In this document: in pieces, positions 26,026-33,939 of the stretch
Layout of the letters: each line of letters opens with the position of its first letter
Numbering within the stretch: position 1 is the first letter of the stretch
DNA from: VAXT01 sp963794605
GTDB taxonomy: Bacteria; Actinomycetota; Thermoleophilia; Gaiellales; Gaiellaceae
Direction of reading: 5' to 3'
DNA: 64,000 nucleotides
Assembly: GCA_963794605.1 (NCBI GenBank)
Contig: CAWCEN010000002.1
Location: forward strand, 434,001 to 498,000
The notes under the pieces: generated by a model
Told to the model about the DNA's origin: nothing
Seen by the model: the letters and a program-made list of their open reading frames with translations, nothing else
The model's database searches: none
Translations under genes and position numbers: made by a program

Positions 26026-27195
26026 CTAGCCCTGCGGGATGCGGGCTTCGAGGGCCTCGCCGAGCGCTTCGCGGACCGGCTCCAGCTCGATCCGGTCGAG
26101 CACGTCCTGGAAGAAGCCGCGCAGGATCAGGCGCTCTGCGTCGGACTGCGTGAGGCCGCGCGCCATCGCGTAGAAGAGCTGCTCGCGGTCGACCTGGCTG
26201 ACCGTCGCGCCGTGGGTGCAGCGGACGTCGTTCGCCCGGATCTCGAGGCCTGGGATCGAGTCCGCGTGCGCCTTCGGAGAGAGCAGCAGGTTGCGGTTCT
26301 CCTGGTACGCGTTCGTCTTCTGCGCGTCGGGCTCGACGCGGATCATCCCGCGCCAAACGGCAGTCGCCTCGTCACGCAGCGCGCCCTTGAAGGCAAAGTC
26401 GGAGGTCGTGTTCGGCGCCAGGTGCTCCTGAAGCGTGTCGTAGTCGAGGTGCTGGTCGCCGTCGGCGAAGTAGGCGCCGGTCACGCGGGAGGTCGCGCCC
26501 TGCCCTGCGAGGTCGTTCTCGATCCGGACCTTGCCCTTCTTCGACCCGAAGCCGCCGGCCACCCAGTCGAGCTCGGCGTCGCGCTCGACCCGCGCGCGGT
26601 GGGACGCGAAGTGCCACGTCTCGCGCGCGAGGTTCTGGAGCGAGACGTACTCGACCTTGGCCTCCTGGCCGACGAAGAGCTCGACGACGGCGTTCGAGTA
26701 GCCCGCGAGCCCGGGGTCGGCGGTGGACAGGTCCTCGATCAGGCTGAAACGGCTCCCCGGCTCGGCGACGACGAGGAGGCGCCAGAAGAGCGCCTCGCCG
26801 TCAGGCGGGTTGGCGATGCGCACGTAGAGCGGCTGCTCGAGGACGACGCCCTTTGGGACATGTACGAGCAGGCCGTGCTTCCACTCGGCCGCGTTCTGCG
26901 CCGCGAACTTCTCGTCCCCGCCTACGAGCTCGCCGAGCTGTGGGTGCGCCTCGTCGAGCAGCTCGAAGCGGATCCCCTCCGGTGCGCGCTCGATCTCCAC
27001 GCCGCCTCCATCGACCGTGGCCAAACCGGACACGTCGATCTCCAGCATCGTCCGAGGGCCTGTCCCTTGGACATGGCCGTTCTGGACGAAGGCGTCCGGG
27101 TCGAAGCCCTTGAGGTCGGTGAAACGCCACGACTCGTCGGTCGTCGTAGGCATCGGCAGCGCGCGATAGCGCTCGAGAAGCTCGGCACGGCTCAA
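26026..27195 (-). CDS. sufD: SufD, Fe-S cluster scaffold subunit
   Basis: 389 residues. Right-handed beta-helix SufBD family protein forming the SufBC2D scaffold that builds Fe-S clusters. Seen: W-R-F-T-D-L-K-G at the N-terminus, a repetitive beta region, ending with NDVRCTHGATVSQVDREQLFYAMARGL, where the C-x-H-G segment is the conserved SufD/SufB signature. TTG start at 27195 overlaps the upstream VOC stop. Separated from sufB by three VOC genes. Confidence 0.93.
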   Translation of the reverse strand: MSRAELLERYRALPMPTTTDESWRFTDLKGFDPDAFVQNGHVQGTGPRTMLEIDVSGLATVDGGGVEIERAPEGIRFELLDEAHPQLGELVGGDEKFAAQNAAEWKHGLLVHVPKGVVLEQPLYVRIANPPDGEALFWRLLVVAEPGSRFSLIEDLSTADPGLAGYSNAVVELFVGQEAKVEYVSLQNLARETWHFASHRARVERDAELDWVAGGFGSKKGKVRIENDLAGQGATSRVTGAYFADGDQHLDYDTLQEHLAPNTTSDFAFKGALRDEATAVWRGMIRVEPDAQKTNAYQENRNLLLSPKAHADSIPGLEIRANDVRCTHGATVSQVDREQLFYAMARGLTQSDAERLILRGFFQDVLDRIELEPVREALGEALEARIPQG

Positions 27196-27545
27196 GGCGC
27201 GTACCTCCGGTGCAAGATCAGCGAGTTGCCGTCGGGATCCTCGAAGAACGCCATGTTGCAGACGCCCGAGTCCCGCTCCCCGATGAACTGCACACCCTTC
27301 GCCTCGAGTTCCGCACGCGCGGCGGCCACGTCAGGCACCCGAAGTGCGATCCCGTGCGCAGCACTCTTCGGGAAATCGACACCCTGGTCCGCCGGCTTCC
27401 AGATCGCGAGCGTCACGTTGCCGGCTTCGAACTCCGTCGGCTCGCGTGGGTTTTGGGGAAGTCCGAGGACGTCGCGGTAGAACGCGATCGAACGCTCGAC
27501 ATCGCGAGACGGAACGTCCACAAAGTCGACACGTTCGACCAGCAT
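27192..27545 (-). CDS. VOC-superfamily (glyoxalase-like) protein 1
   Basis: 117 residues, two beta-alpha-beta-beta-beta modules. It starts V-E-R-V-D-F-V-D-V-P-S and carries G-N-V-T-L-A, A-H-G-I-A-L-R-V-P-D-V and F-F-E-D-P-D-G-N-S-L near the end, typical VOC metal-fold positions; likely metal ligands are His and Glu at these strands but the full set is not certain. Closest relatives in the window are the two genes upstream. Start ATG overlaps the previous TAA; TGA overlaps sufD. Role within the suf operon is unknown. Confidence 0.87.
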   Translation of the reverse strand: MLVERVDFVDVPSRDVERSIAFYRDVLGLPQNPREPTEFEAGNVTLAIWKPADQGVDFPKSAAHGIALRVPDVAAARAELEAKGVQFIGERDSGVCNMAFFEDPDGNSLILHRRYAP

Positions 27546-27931
27546 TACGGCAACGTGCCGTCGGGATAGGGCGCGTACCTGTGGTGGAGCATGATCCCGT
27601 TCCCGTCGGGGTCGGTGAACGACGTGCCGGTGCAGGCGCCCGAATCCCAGACATCGCCGCACTCGACGCCGGCTGCCTCGAGCTTGGCCTTCGCAGCCTC
27701 GACGTCAGGAACCCGGAGCGCGATCGAGCCGTGCGGCAGCGGAACGAACTCCCGGCCGTGGCCCTCCGCGGAGACGAGCGCGAGGGTGACGTTGCCCGTC
27801 TCGAACTCGATCCAGTCATGCAGCGAGTTCGGGTTCTTCTCGAGGCCCAGCACGTCGCCGTAGAACACCTCCGCCCTCGCGACGTCGTTCGTCGGCACCG
27901 CGATGAAGTCCACCCGCTGCGCGTCGATCAT
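27545..27931 (-). CDS. VOC-superfamily (glyoxalase-like) protein 2
   Basis: 128 residues, paralogous to its neighbours (shared A-x-x-F-Y-x-D-V-L-G-L, F-E-T-G-N-V-T-L-A, I-A-L-R-V-P-D-V, F-T-D-P-D-G-N). The C-terminus has H-H-R-Y-A-P-Y-P-D-G-T, a motif common in actinobacterial VOC proteins of unknown substrate. ATG 27931 overlaps the stop of VOC3 and its stop overlaps VOC1, so the three are one translational unit. Confidence 0.88.
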   Translation of the reverse strand: MIDAQRVDFIAVPTNDVARAEVFYGDVLGLEKNPNSLHDWIEFETGNVTLALVSAEGHGREFVPLPHGSIALRVPDVEAAKAKLEAAGVECGDVWDSGACTGTSFTDPDGNGIMLHHRYAPYPDGTLP

Positions 27932-28288
27932 GGCGCGTACCGTCGGTGGAGCATGAGCGCGTTGCCCTCGGTGTCCTGGAAGAACGCCATGTGGCAGACA
28001 CCTGTGTCTCGGATCTCGCCGAAGAACTCGACTCCCTTTGCTTCCAGCTCCGTACGAGTCTCGGCGACGTCGTGAACCCGGAGAGCGATGTGCGCGACGT
28101 GCGGCCGGAACTCCTGGCCGAACCGCGTCGGGTCGACGAGGTAGAGCGAGACGTTGCCCGTCTCGAACTCGGGCCAGCCGTCCTCGAGGTTCGGGACTGC
28201 GCAGGCCCAGCGTCTCGCTGTAGAACCGCTTCGCCCGCTCCATGTCCTGCACCGGCACCGACATGAAGTCGGTCCGCTCGATCGTCAA
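27928..28288 (-). pseudogene. VOC-superfamily protein 3, single frameshift
   Basis: Two frames together encode one VOC protein. From TTG 28288 (overlapping the sufB stop) the frame reads I-E-R-T-D-F-M-S-V-P-V-Q-D-M-E to S-E-T-L-G-L near 28200; the continuation, P-N-L-E-D-G-W-P-E-F-E-T-G-N, through H-V-A-H-I-A-L-R-V-H-D-V to L-H-R-R-Y-A-P and stop at 27928, is in another frame. The break is at about 28199-28203 in a gcgcag context and equals one extra base or two missing. Either a real mutation or an assembly indel; the rest is intact. Confidence 0.8.
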
Positions 28289-29697
28289 CCGACGGAACCT
28301 TCCATCTGGAGCTGGATCAGGCGGTTCATCTCGACGGCGTACTCGAGCGGGAGCTCCTTCGTGATCGGCTCGACGAAACCGGAGACGACCATCGCCGACG
28401 CCTCCGCCTCGGAGAGCCCACGCGACATCAGATAGAAGAGCTGCTCCTCGCCGATCTTGGAGACAGTCGCCTCGTGACCGATGTCCACGTCGGACTCGTC
28501 GATCCGGATGTACGGATAGGTGTCCGAGCGTGAGTCCTCGTCGAGGATCAGCGCGTCGCAGACGACCTTCGACCTCGAGCCGACCGCGCCCTTCGCGACC
28601 TCGAGCAGCCCGCGGTACGACGCACGCCCGCCGTTCTTCGAGATCGACTTCGACGTGATGATCGAGGACGTGTGCGGCGCGTAGTGGACGGCCTTGCCGC
28701 CCGCGTCGAGATGCTGGTCCTTGCCGCCGAACGCGATCGAGAGCACCTCGCCGTGAGCGCCCTCGCCCATCAGCCAGATCGCCGGGTACTTCATCGTCAG
28801 CTTCGAGCCCAGGTTCGCGTCGACCCACTCCATCGTCGCGTTCTCGTACGCGACAGCGCGCTTCGTGACCAGGTTGTAGACGTTGTTCGACCAGTTCTGG
28901 ATCGTCGTGTACCGGCAGCGCGCGCCGGGCTTGACAATGATCTCGACGACCGCCGAGTGCAGCGAGTCCGACGAGTAGACCGGCGCGGTGCAGCCCTCGA
29001 CGTAGTGCACGTACGCGCCCTCGTCGACGATGATCAGCGTGCGCTCGAACTGGCCCATGTTCTCGGCGTTGATCCGGAAGTAGGCCTGAAGCGGCATCTC
29101 GACCTTGACGCCCGGGGGCACGTAGATGAACGAGCCGCCCGACCAGACGGCCGAGTTCAGCGCGGCAAACTTGTTGTCGTTCTGCGGGATGATCTTCCCG
29201 AAGTACTCCTTGACCAGGTCCTCGTGCTCGCGCAGGCCGGAGTCCATGTCGAGGAAGAGCACGCCCTGCTCCTCGAGGTCCTCCTTGAGCTTGTGGTAGA
29301 CGACCTCGGACTCGTACTGGGCGCCGACGCCGGCGAGGTACTTCTTCTCCGCCTCGGGGATCCCGAGCTTGTCCCAGGTGTTCTTGATGTCCGGCGGCAG
29401 GTCTTCCCAGGAGTTCGCCTGCTTCTCGGTTGGTCGGATGTAATAGAAGATGTTGTCGAAGTCGATCCCGGTCAGGTCTCCGCCCCACGCGGGTAGCGGC
29501 CGGGCCTGGAAGTACTCCAGCGACTTGAGCCGGAACTTGCGCATCCAGTCGGGCTCGTTCTTGTGCTCGGAGATCGCCGCGACGAGCTCGGGGGACAGCC
29601 CGCGGCCCGACTTGAAGAAGTAGTCCTCAGGATCGTGGAATCCGTACTTGTACTCGTTGCCGATGCCGGCAACGATCTCGGTTTCCGTGATCGCCAC
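28285..29697 (-). CDS. sufB: SufB, Fe-S cluster scaffold subunit
   Basis: 470 residues, normal length. N-terminal Y-K-Y-G-F-H-D-P and W-M-R-K-F-R-L-K-S-L, then the beta-helix core with I-Y-V-P-P-G-V, E-G-C-T-A-P-V-Y-S-S-D-S-L-H-S-A with the conserved Cys used for sulfur acceptance, and the C-terminal D-I-G-H-E-A-T-V-S-K-I-G-E-E-Q-L-F-Y signature. Forms SufBC2D with the SufC and SufD encoded on either side. GTG start, directly after sufC (stop 29698). Confidence 0.96.
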   Translation of the reverse strand: MAITETEIVAGIGNEYKYGFHDPEDYFFKSGRGLSPELVAAISEHKNEPDWMRKFRLKSLEYFQARPLPAWGGDLTGIDFDNIFYYIRPTEKQANSWEDLPPDIKNTWDKLGIPEAEKKYLAGVGAQYESEVVYHKLKEDLEEQGVLFLDMDSGLREHEDLVKEYFGKIIPQNDNKFAALNSAVWSGGSFIYVPPGVKVEMPLQAYFRINAENMGQFERTLIIVDEGAYVHYVEGCTAPVYSSDSLHSAVVEIIVKPGARCRYTTIQNWSNNVYNLVTKRAVAYENATMEWVDANLGSKLTMKYPAIWLMGEGAHGEVLSIAFGGKDQHLDAGGKAVHYAPHTSSIITSKSISKNGGRASYRGLLEVAKGAVGSRSKVVCDALILDEDSRSDTYPYIRIDESDVDIGHEATVSKIGEEQLFYLMSRGLSEAEASAMVVSGFVEPITKELPLEYAVEMNRLIQLQMEGSVG

Positions 29698-30471
29698 TTA
29701 CGCCTCAGCCCCTTCCGGGAGGAAAGCCTCATAGCCTTCCGCCTCAAGCTTGTGTGCGAGCTCCGGCCCGCCTTCCTCAACGATACGCCCGTCGACGAAG
29801 ACGTGCACGAAATCGGGCTTCACATAGTTCAGGATCCGCTGGTAGTGCGTGATCACGAGCGCGCCCGTTTCGGCGCCGACCAGTTCACGCACTCCTTGCG
29901 CGACGATTCGAAGCGCGTCGATGTCGAGGCCGGAGTCGGTCTCGTCGAGCACCGCGATCCGCGGCTTGAGCATCGCCATCTGCAGAATCTCGACACGCTT
30001 CTTCTCGCCGCCCGAGAACCCGTCGTTGAGATAGCGCTGCGCGAGTTCACGCGGAATCTTCAGGTGCTCCATCGCGCCGAGCATCTCCTTGCGAAACTCG
30101 GGGATCGGAATCGGGTCGTCCTCGCCGCCGGCCTTCGCCTTGCGGATCGCATTGATCGCCGAGCGCAGGAAGCTCGTCACGGTCACGCCCGGAACCGCAT
30201 GCGGGTACTGGAAGGCCAGGAAGAGCCCGGCCTGTGCACGCTCGTCGGCGCCCATCTCGGTGAGGTCCTCGCCGTCGAACAGCGCCTCGCCGCCCGTGAT
30301 CTCGTAGGCGGGGTGCCCCATCAGCGCATAGGCGAGCGACGACTTTCCCGAGCCGTTCGGGCCCATCAACGCGTGGATCTCGCCGGGGCTCACTGCGAGG
30401 TCGACGCCCTTGACGATCTCGGTGCCGTCCTCGAGCGAGACGCGCAGATCTCTCAGTTCTAGTAGTGCCAC
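29698..30471 (-). CDS. sufC: SufC ATPase of the SUF scaffold
   Basis: 257-residue ABC-type ATPase. Walker A is MGPNGSGKSSLA (about residues 36-47), the Q-loop is LAFQYP, the signature is GFSGGEKKRVE and Walker B is IAVLDETDSGLD. The LDETDSGLDIDAL form is diagnostic of SufC. It powers conformational changes in SufB-SufD. GTG start at 30471; first gene of the sufCB-VOC-sufD unit. Confidence 0.96.
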   Translation of the reverse strand: MALLELRDLRVSLEDGTEIVKGVDLAVSPGEIHALMGPNGSGKSSLAYALMGHPAYEITGGEALFDGEDLTEMGADERAQAGLFLAFQYPHAVPGVTVTSFLRSAINAIRKAKAGGEDDPIPIPEFRKEMLGAMEHLKIPRELAQRYLNDGFSGGEKKRVEILQMAMLKPRIAVLDETDSGLDIDALRIVAQGVRELVGAETGALVITHYQRILNYVKPDFVHVFVDGRIVEEGGPELAHKLEAEGYEAFLPEGAEA

Positions 30472-30571
30472 TTTGTGCGGTCCAAAACCCTTTCCCGAAG
30501 CGGGTTTTCGCTTCGCTTCGTATCATCGTAGCTGACTCTTTCCCGGCCGCCGACAGTGCTACCCTTGGCCT
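30472..30571. promoter_or_regulatory. Divergent promoter region between sufC and tatA, with hairpin
   Basis: 100-bp gap between divergent sufC and tatA. It contains CGAAGCG (30496-30502) and CGCTTCG (30509-30515), a 7-bp stem with a gggttt loop, on the sufC side. Clear -10/-35 boxes could not be fixed, nor an obvious IscR/SufR operator; the promoters of both operons must lie here. Confidence 0.45.
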
Positions 30572-30805
30572 ATGCCCGGAAACATCGGTTGGCAGGGTGC
30601 GATCATCATCCTGATCGTCCTGCTCGTGGTCTTCGGGCCGAAGCGGCTTCCCGAGATGGGGCGCTCCCTCGGTCGGGGAATGCGCGAGTTCAAGGACTCG
30701 ATCACGGGCAAGGATGACGACGACGAGCCGCGCGAGCTGCCGCCGGCGGGCGACGACGAGCCCGTGGCGGGGCCCCCGCCGCGCGAGCGCGACTCAGTCT
30801 CTTAA
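30572..30805 (+). CDS. tatA: TatA/E-family twin-arginine translocase subunit
   Basis: 77 residues: a short N-terminus, a single membrane helix (about 8-21) ending in the F-G-P-K-R-L-P-E hinge, an amphipathic helix L-G-R-G-M-R-E-F-K, then an acidic Pro-rich tail. TatA oligomers form the pore for folded proteins. Immediately precedes tatC. Likely substrates in this window include cofactor-containing exported proteins such as the multicopper oxidase, though its N-terminus shows no clear twin-arginine motif. Confidence 0.95.
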   Translation: MPGNIGWQGAIIILIVLLVVFGPKRLPEMGRSLGRGMREFKDSITGKDDDDEPRELPPAGDDEPVAGPPPRERDSVS

Positions 30806-30808
30806 CGC

Positions 30809-31591
30809 ATGACACGGCTGCCGCGGCGCCTCGCTCACGGTGAGGAAGCGTCGCTCGTCGAGCATCTCGAGGAGCTGCGGACCCGGCTGATCATCTCGCT
30901 GGGGTCCGTCGTCGTGCTGTTCATCCTCACCTACGCGTTCCACGACACGATCATCGGCTGGCTGTCGAAGCCGCTCCCGGACGACACGAAGCCGATCACG
31001 CTCAGCCCGACGGAGCCGTTCACGACCTCGTTCAACGTCGCGTTCTACGCGGCGATCGCGCTCGCTATTCCCGTGCTCGTCTGGCAGCTGTGGTCGTTCC
31101 TCGCGCCCGCCTTCGATGCCCACCACCAGAAGACCGTCGTGAGGCTCGTGATCGTCGCGACGGTGCTCCTGGCGATCGGGATGGCCTTCGCCTACTGGGT
31201 CGTGCTCCCGACGGCGATCCCGTTCCTCCTGGACTTCGACTCCGACCTCTACAACGCCCAGGTGCGCGCGAAGGACTACTACTCGTTCGCAATCATCACG
31301 ATCCTCGCGTGCGGGATCCTCTTCGAGCTGCCGATCTTCATCCTCGGGCTCGTGCGGCTCGGGATCGTCTCGGCCGCACGGCTGCGCAACAACCGGCGGA
31401 TCGGGGTTGGGCTCTGCATCATCGTGGTCGTCCTGCTCCCGGGCGTCGACTTCGTCTCGATGGGGCTCCAGGCGATCCCCGTGCTCCTCCTCTTCGAAGG
31501 CTCGATCTGGGCAGCGGTCTTCTTCGAGAAACGCTGGGCCGCGCAGGGCGTGTTACCGGGCGAGCCCTTGACGGGCACCGGCGACAGCTGA
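30809..31591 (+). CDS. tatC: TatC twin-arginine translocase subunit
   Basis: 260-residue membrane protein with six helices. The cytoplasmic N-terminus S-L-V-E-H-L-E-E-L-R-T-R is the conserved signal-peptide-binding TatC signature; L-S-P-T-E-P-F-T-T in the first outside loop and the F-E-L-P-I segment match the family. Receives RR-signal substrates and recruits TatA. ATG start 3 bp after the tatA stop; its TGA overlaps the next ATG. Confidence 0.95.
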   Translation: MTRLPRRLAHGEEASLVEHLEELRTRLIISLGSVVVLFILTYAFHDTIIGWLSKPLPDDTKPITLSPTEPFTTSFNVAFYAAIALAIPVLVWQLWSFLAPAFDAHHQKTVVRLVIVATVLLAIGMAFAYWVVLPTAIPFLLDFDSDLYNAQVRAKDYYSFAIITILACGILFELPIFILGLVRLGIVSAARLRNNRRIGVGLCIIVVVLLPGVDFVSMGLQAIPVLLLFEGSIWAAVFFEKRWAAQGVLPGEPLTGTGDS

Positions 31592-32589
31592 TGTACCCAA
31601 TAATCGAGTTGCACGTCCACCTAGAGGGGACGGTCAGAGCGGCGACCCTGCTCGAGATCGCACGCCGCAACGATTACGAATTGCCCGCGGACACCCTCGA
31701 GGGCCTCGCGTCGCTCTACGAGTACCGCGACTTCGAGCACTTCATCGAGATCTGGATCCTGACCACGAACGCGCTGCGCAAGGCCGAGGACTTCCGGCAG
31801 GTCGTCGTCGACTACGCGGCGGAGGCCGCCGCGCACGGCGCCGTTTACATCGAGGGGATCTTCTCGCCGGCGGAGCGCGTCGCGCGCGGAGTGGACTGGG
31901 ACGAGATCTTCGGCGGCTACTGCGACGGCGCGCAGGAGGCCGAAGAGCTGCACGGGGTCTCGGTTCGGCTGACGCCCGATATCTACCGCGGCGCTACTAA
32001 GGAGGCGGCGGAGGAGGTCGTCCGCCACTCGGCCGCGTACCGCGAGCGCGGCGTCGTCGGGGTCGGCCTCGGCGGCCTCGAGGCGCAGTATCCGCCCGAG
32101 CCGTACGCGCCGGTGTTCGAGCTGGCGAAAGCAGAGGGGCTGGGCTCGGTTCCCCACGCAGGCGAGGTCGTCGGGCCCGAATCCATTCGCGGTGCGCTCG
32201 ACGCGCTCAATGCGGATCGCATCAGGCACGGCATCCGCGCAGTCGACGATCCGGAGCTCGTCGCCGAGCTCGCCGAGCGGCGGATCGTGCTCGACGTCAC
32301 GCCAATCTCCAACGTTCGGACGGGCGCTGTCGCATCGCTCACCGAGCACCCGCTGCCGAAGCTCGTCGAGGCCGGCGTCCTGTGCTCGATCTCGACCGAC
32401 GACCCTGCGATGTTCGACACCGACCTCACGCGCGAGTACGAGGCGGCGCATTCGCTCGGCGTCGACCCGCGCGCCGCGTTCGAGGCGGGGCTGACCGGAG
32501 CGCTCTGCGACGAGGCGACGAGAGATCGGCTCGGCGAGCTCGGAAACAGCTTCGACTGGGCGAACGTCCCCGAACCCGAGCTAGTCTAG
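31591..32589 (+). CDS. add: Adenosine deaminase family amidohydrolase
   Basis: 332-residue TIM-barrel metal hydrolase. Zinc ligands and catalytic residues are seen as ELHVHLEGT (His-x-His), PHAGE near residue 190 (metal His and general-acid Glu), RHGI near 211 and STDDPAMF near 268 (Asp pair). Hydrolytically deaminates adenosine, deoxyadenosine or a related purine; some actinobacterial members instead act on adenine or aminodeoxyfutalosine, so substrate is not certain. ATG shares a base with the tatC stop. Slightly shorter than typical Add. Confidence 0.87.
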   Translation: MYPIIELHVHLEGTVRAATLLEIARRNDYELPADTLEGLASLYEYRDFEHFIEIWILTTNALRKAEDFRQVVVDYAAEAAAHGAVYIEGIFSPAERVARGVDWDEIFGGYCDGAQEAEELHGVSVRLTPDIYRGATKEAAEEVVRHSAAYRERGVVGVGLGGLEAQYPPEPYAPVFELAKAEGLGSVPHAGEVVGPESIRGALDALNADRIRHGIRAVDDPELVAELAERRIVLDVTPISNVRTGAVASLTEHPLPKLVEAGVLCSISTDDPAMFDTDLTREYEAAHSLGVDPRAAFEAGLTGALCDEATRDRLGELGNSFDWANVPEPELV

Positions 32590-32710
32590 GAACGTGGCCC
32601 GATCCGGTGCACGACGTGGGAGTCAAACCCCTGTGCGGAAAGCACCGCGCCCGCGTGAGCGAACACGGTCGGCACCGTCGCGCAACGAGTACAGCGGCGT
32701 CGAAGGGGAG

Positions 32711-33460
32711 ATGTTCTTCCCGAAGCTGCGGCGGCAGGCGAAGTGGGTGTTCGTGCTCCTCGCTCTGGCCTTCGCGGTCGGCTTCGTCGTCTTCGGAGTC
32801 GGCAGCGGGGTTGGCGGCGCGGGTCTCGGCGACCTCCTGCAGGGCGGCGGCAGCAGCTCGAGCGGCCCCTCGGTAGGCGACGCGCAGGGCAAGATCGAGA
32901 AGGGCGAGCTCGTGGCGTACAAGGAGCTGGCCGACGCGTATCGCCAGGACGGCGACCTCGATCAAGCGATCACGGCCGGCGAGCAGTACCTCAAGGTGCG
33001 CCCGAAGGACTACGAGTACATGCGCGCGGTGGCCGGCGACTACGAGGGTCGGGCCAACCGGCAGCGCGACGAGGCGGCCGCGATCCAGGACGAGGTGACG
33101 TCGAGCACCGGCGGCACGACGTTCGCGCCTCCGGGGAACTCACCGCTCGGCCGCGCGCTCGGGAACGGGGGCAAGATCGACACGGAGTTGACGACCGCGG
33201 CCAACCAGAAGCTGACCGAGCTGTACTCGGGCCTCCAGGGCTCGTTCGCTCGCGCGACGGAGCTCTACCAGCAGATCACGGCGAATCAGCCGAACGACGT
33301 CCTCCTTCAGCTCCTGCTCGCCAACGCCGCGTACCAGTCGCGCAACAACGCGGTTGCGCTCAAGGCGTACCGGCGTGTGATCAAGCTCGCGCCCGACAGC
33401 GGCGAGGCCGCGCAGGCCCGGCAGCAGATCCAGTTCCTGAAGAGTCAGCCGTCGGGTTAG
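32711..33460 (+). CDS. Membrane-anchored TPR protein
   Basis: 249 residues. M-F-F-P-K-L-R-R-Q-A-K-W leads into one membrane helix (about 11-32), a Gly/Ser linker, then TPR-like helical repeats (A-Y-K-E-L-A-D-A-Y-R-Q-D-G-D-L and the C-terminal L-L-L-A-N-A-A-Y-Q-S-R-N-N). A longer frame opens at GTG 32594, but those 39 codons lack the strong G/C third-position bias of the genome, so ATG 32711 is preferred and 32590-32710 is an intergenic stretch where I recognise nothing. Scaffold function inferred only. Confidence 0.78.
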   Translation: MFFPKLRRQAKWVFVLLALAFAVGFVVFGVGSGVGGAGLGDLLQGGGSSSSGPSVGDAQGKIEKGELVAYKELADAYRQDGDLDQAITAGEQYLKVRPKDYEYMRAVAGDYEGRANRQRDEAAAIQDEVTSSTGGTTFAPPGNSPLGRALGNGGKIDTELTTAANQKLTELYSGLQGSFARATELYQQITANQPNDVLLQLLLANAAYQSRNNAVALKAYRRVIKLAPDSGEAAQARQQIQFLKSQPSG

Positions 33461-33483
33461 AGCCTGAGTGGTGAGGTTCGCGC

Positions 33484-33561
33484 GGGTCGACCGGTCGGTT
33501 CAGACGGATGCCGAGCAGAGCCCGGCATCCTGAGGACGGCATCGCAAGCGATGCCTTAGAC
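33484..33561 (+). repeat. Dispersed double-hairpin element, copy A
   Basis: About 77 bp upstream of the STAS gene, homologous to 47280-47357. Stem 1 GGATGCCG/CGGCATCC (33506-33513 with 33523-33530), stem 2 GGCATCG/CGATGCC (33538-33544 with 33549-33555, loop caag). Differences from copy B keep pairing in both stems. Ends 21 bp before the ATG. Confidence 0.75.
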
Positions 33562-33581
33562 TCCCGCGCGGTGGAGGGGCG

Positions 33582-33938
33582 ATGAACTTCGACGTGCAGA
33601 CAGAGAAAGTCGACGATTCGACCTACGTGATCGCTCTCGCGGGCGAGGTCGATCTCTACACGGCCCCCGAGTTCAAGCAGCAGCTGCTCGACGTGGTCGC
33701 GAAAGACGCGAAGGAGGTCGTCGTCGACTTCACGAAGACGACGTTCATCGACTCGACGACGCTCGGCGTCCTCGTCGGCGGCGTCAAGAGGCTCCGCATC
33801 CAGGACGGCCGGCTCTCGCTCGTGTGCAGTGACCGGAACATCACGAAGATCTTCGAGATCACCGGGCTCGACCGCGTCTTTTCGATCTATCCGACTCGCG
33901 ACGAGGCTCTGGCCAAGACCGGCGCCTCTGCTCCCTGA
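33582..33938 (+). CDS. STAS-domain anti-sigma factor antagonist
   Basis: 118 residues of SpoIIAA-like fold. I-A-L-A-G-E-V-D-L-Y-T-A-P-E-F and F-I-D-S-T-T-L-G-V-L-V-G-G match the family; the Ser of D-S-T-T-L-G is the site phosphorylated by an anti-sigma kinase. No anti-sigma factor or sigma gene lies nearby, so its partner is elsewhere. ATG start preceded by GGAGGGG. The C-terminal A-K-T-G-A-S-A-P tail is unstructured. Followed after one base by a cytochrome gene. Confidence 0.9.
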   Translation: MNFDVQTEKVDDSTYVIALAGEVDLYTAPEFKQQLLDVVAKDAKEVVVDFTKTTFIDSTTLGVLVGGVKRLRIQDGRLSLVCSDRNITKIFEITGLDRVFSIYPTRDEALAKTGASAP

Positions 33939-33939
33939 G

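Noticed and set aside
32590..32710. tRNA-like or riboswitch-like stretch, and a GTG start at 32594
   Set aside because: No cloverleaf or known core; codon third positions are not GC-biased, so it is treated as intergenic.
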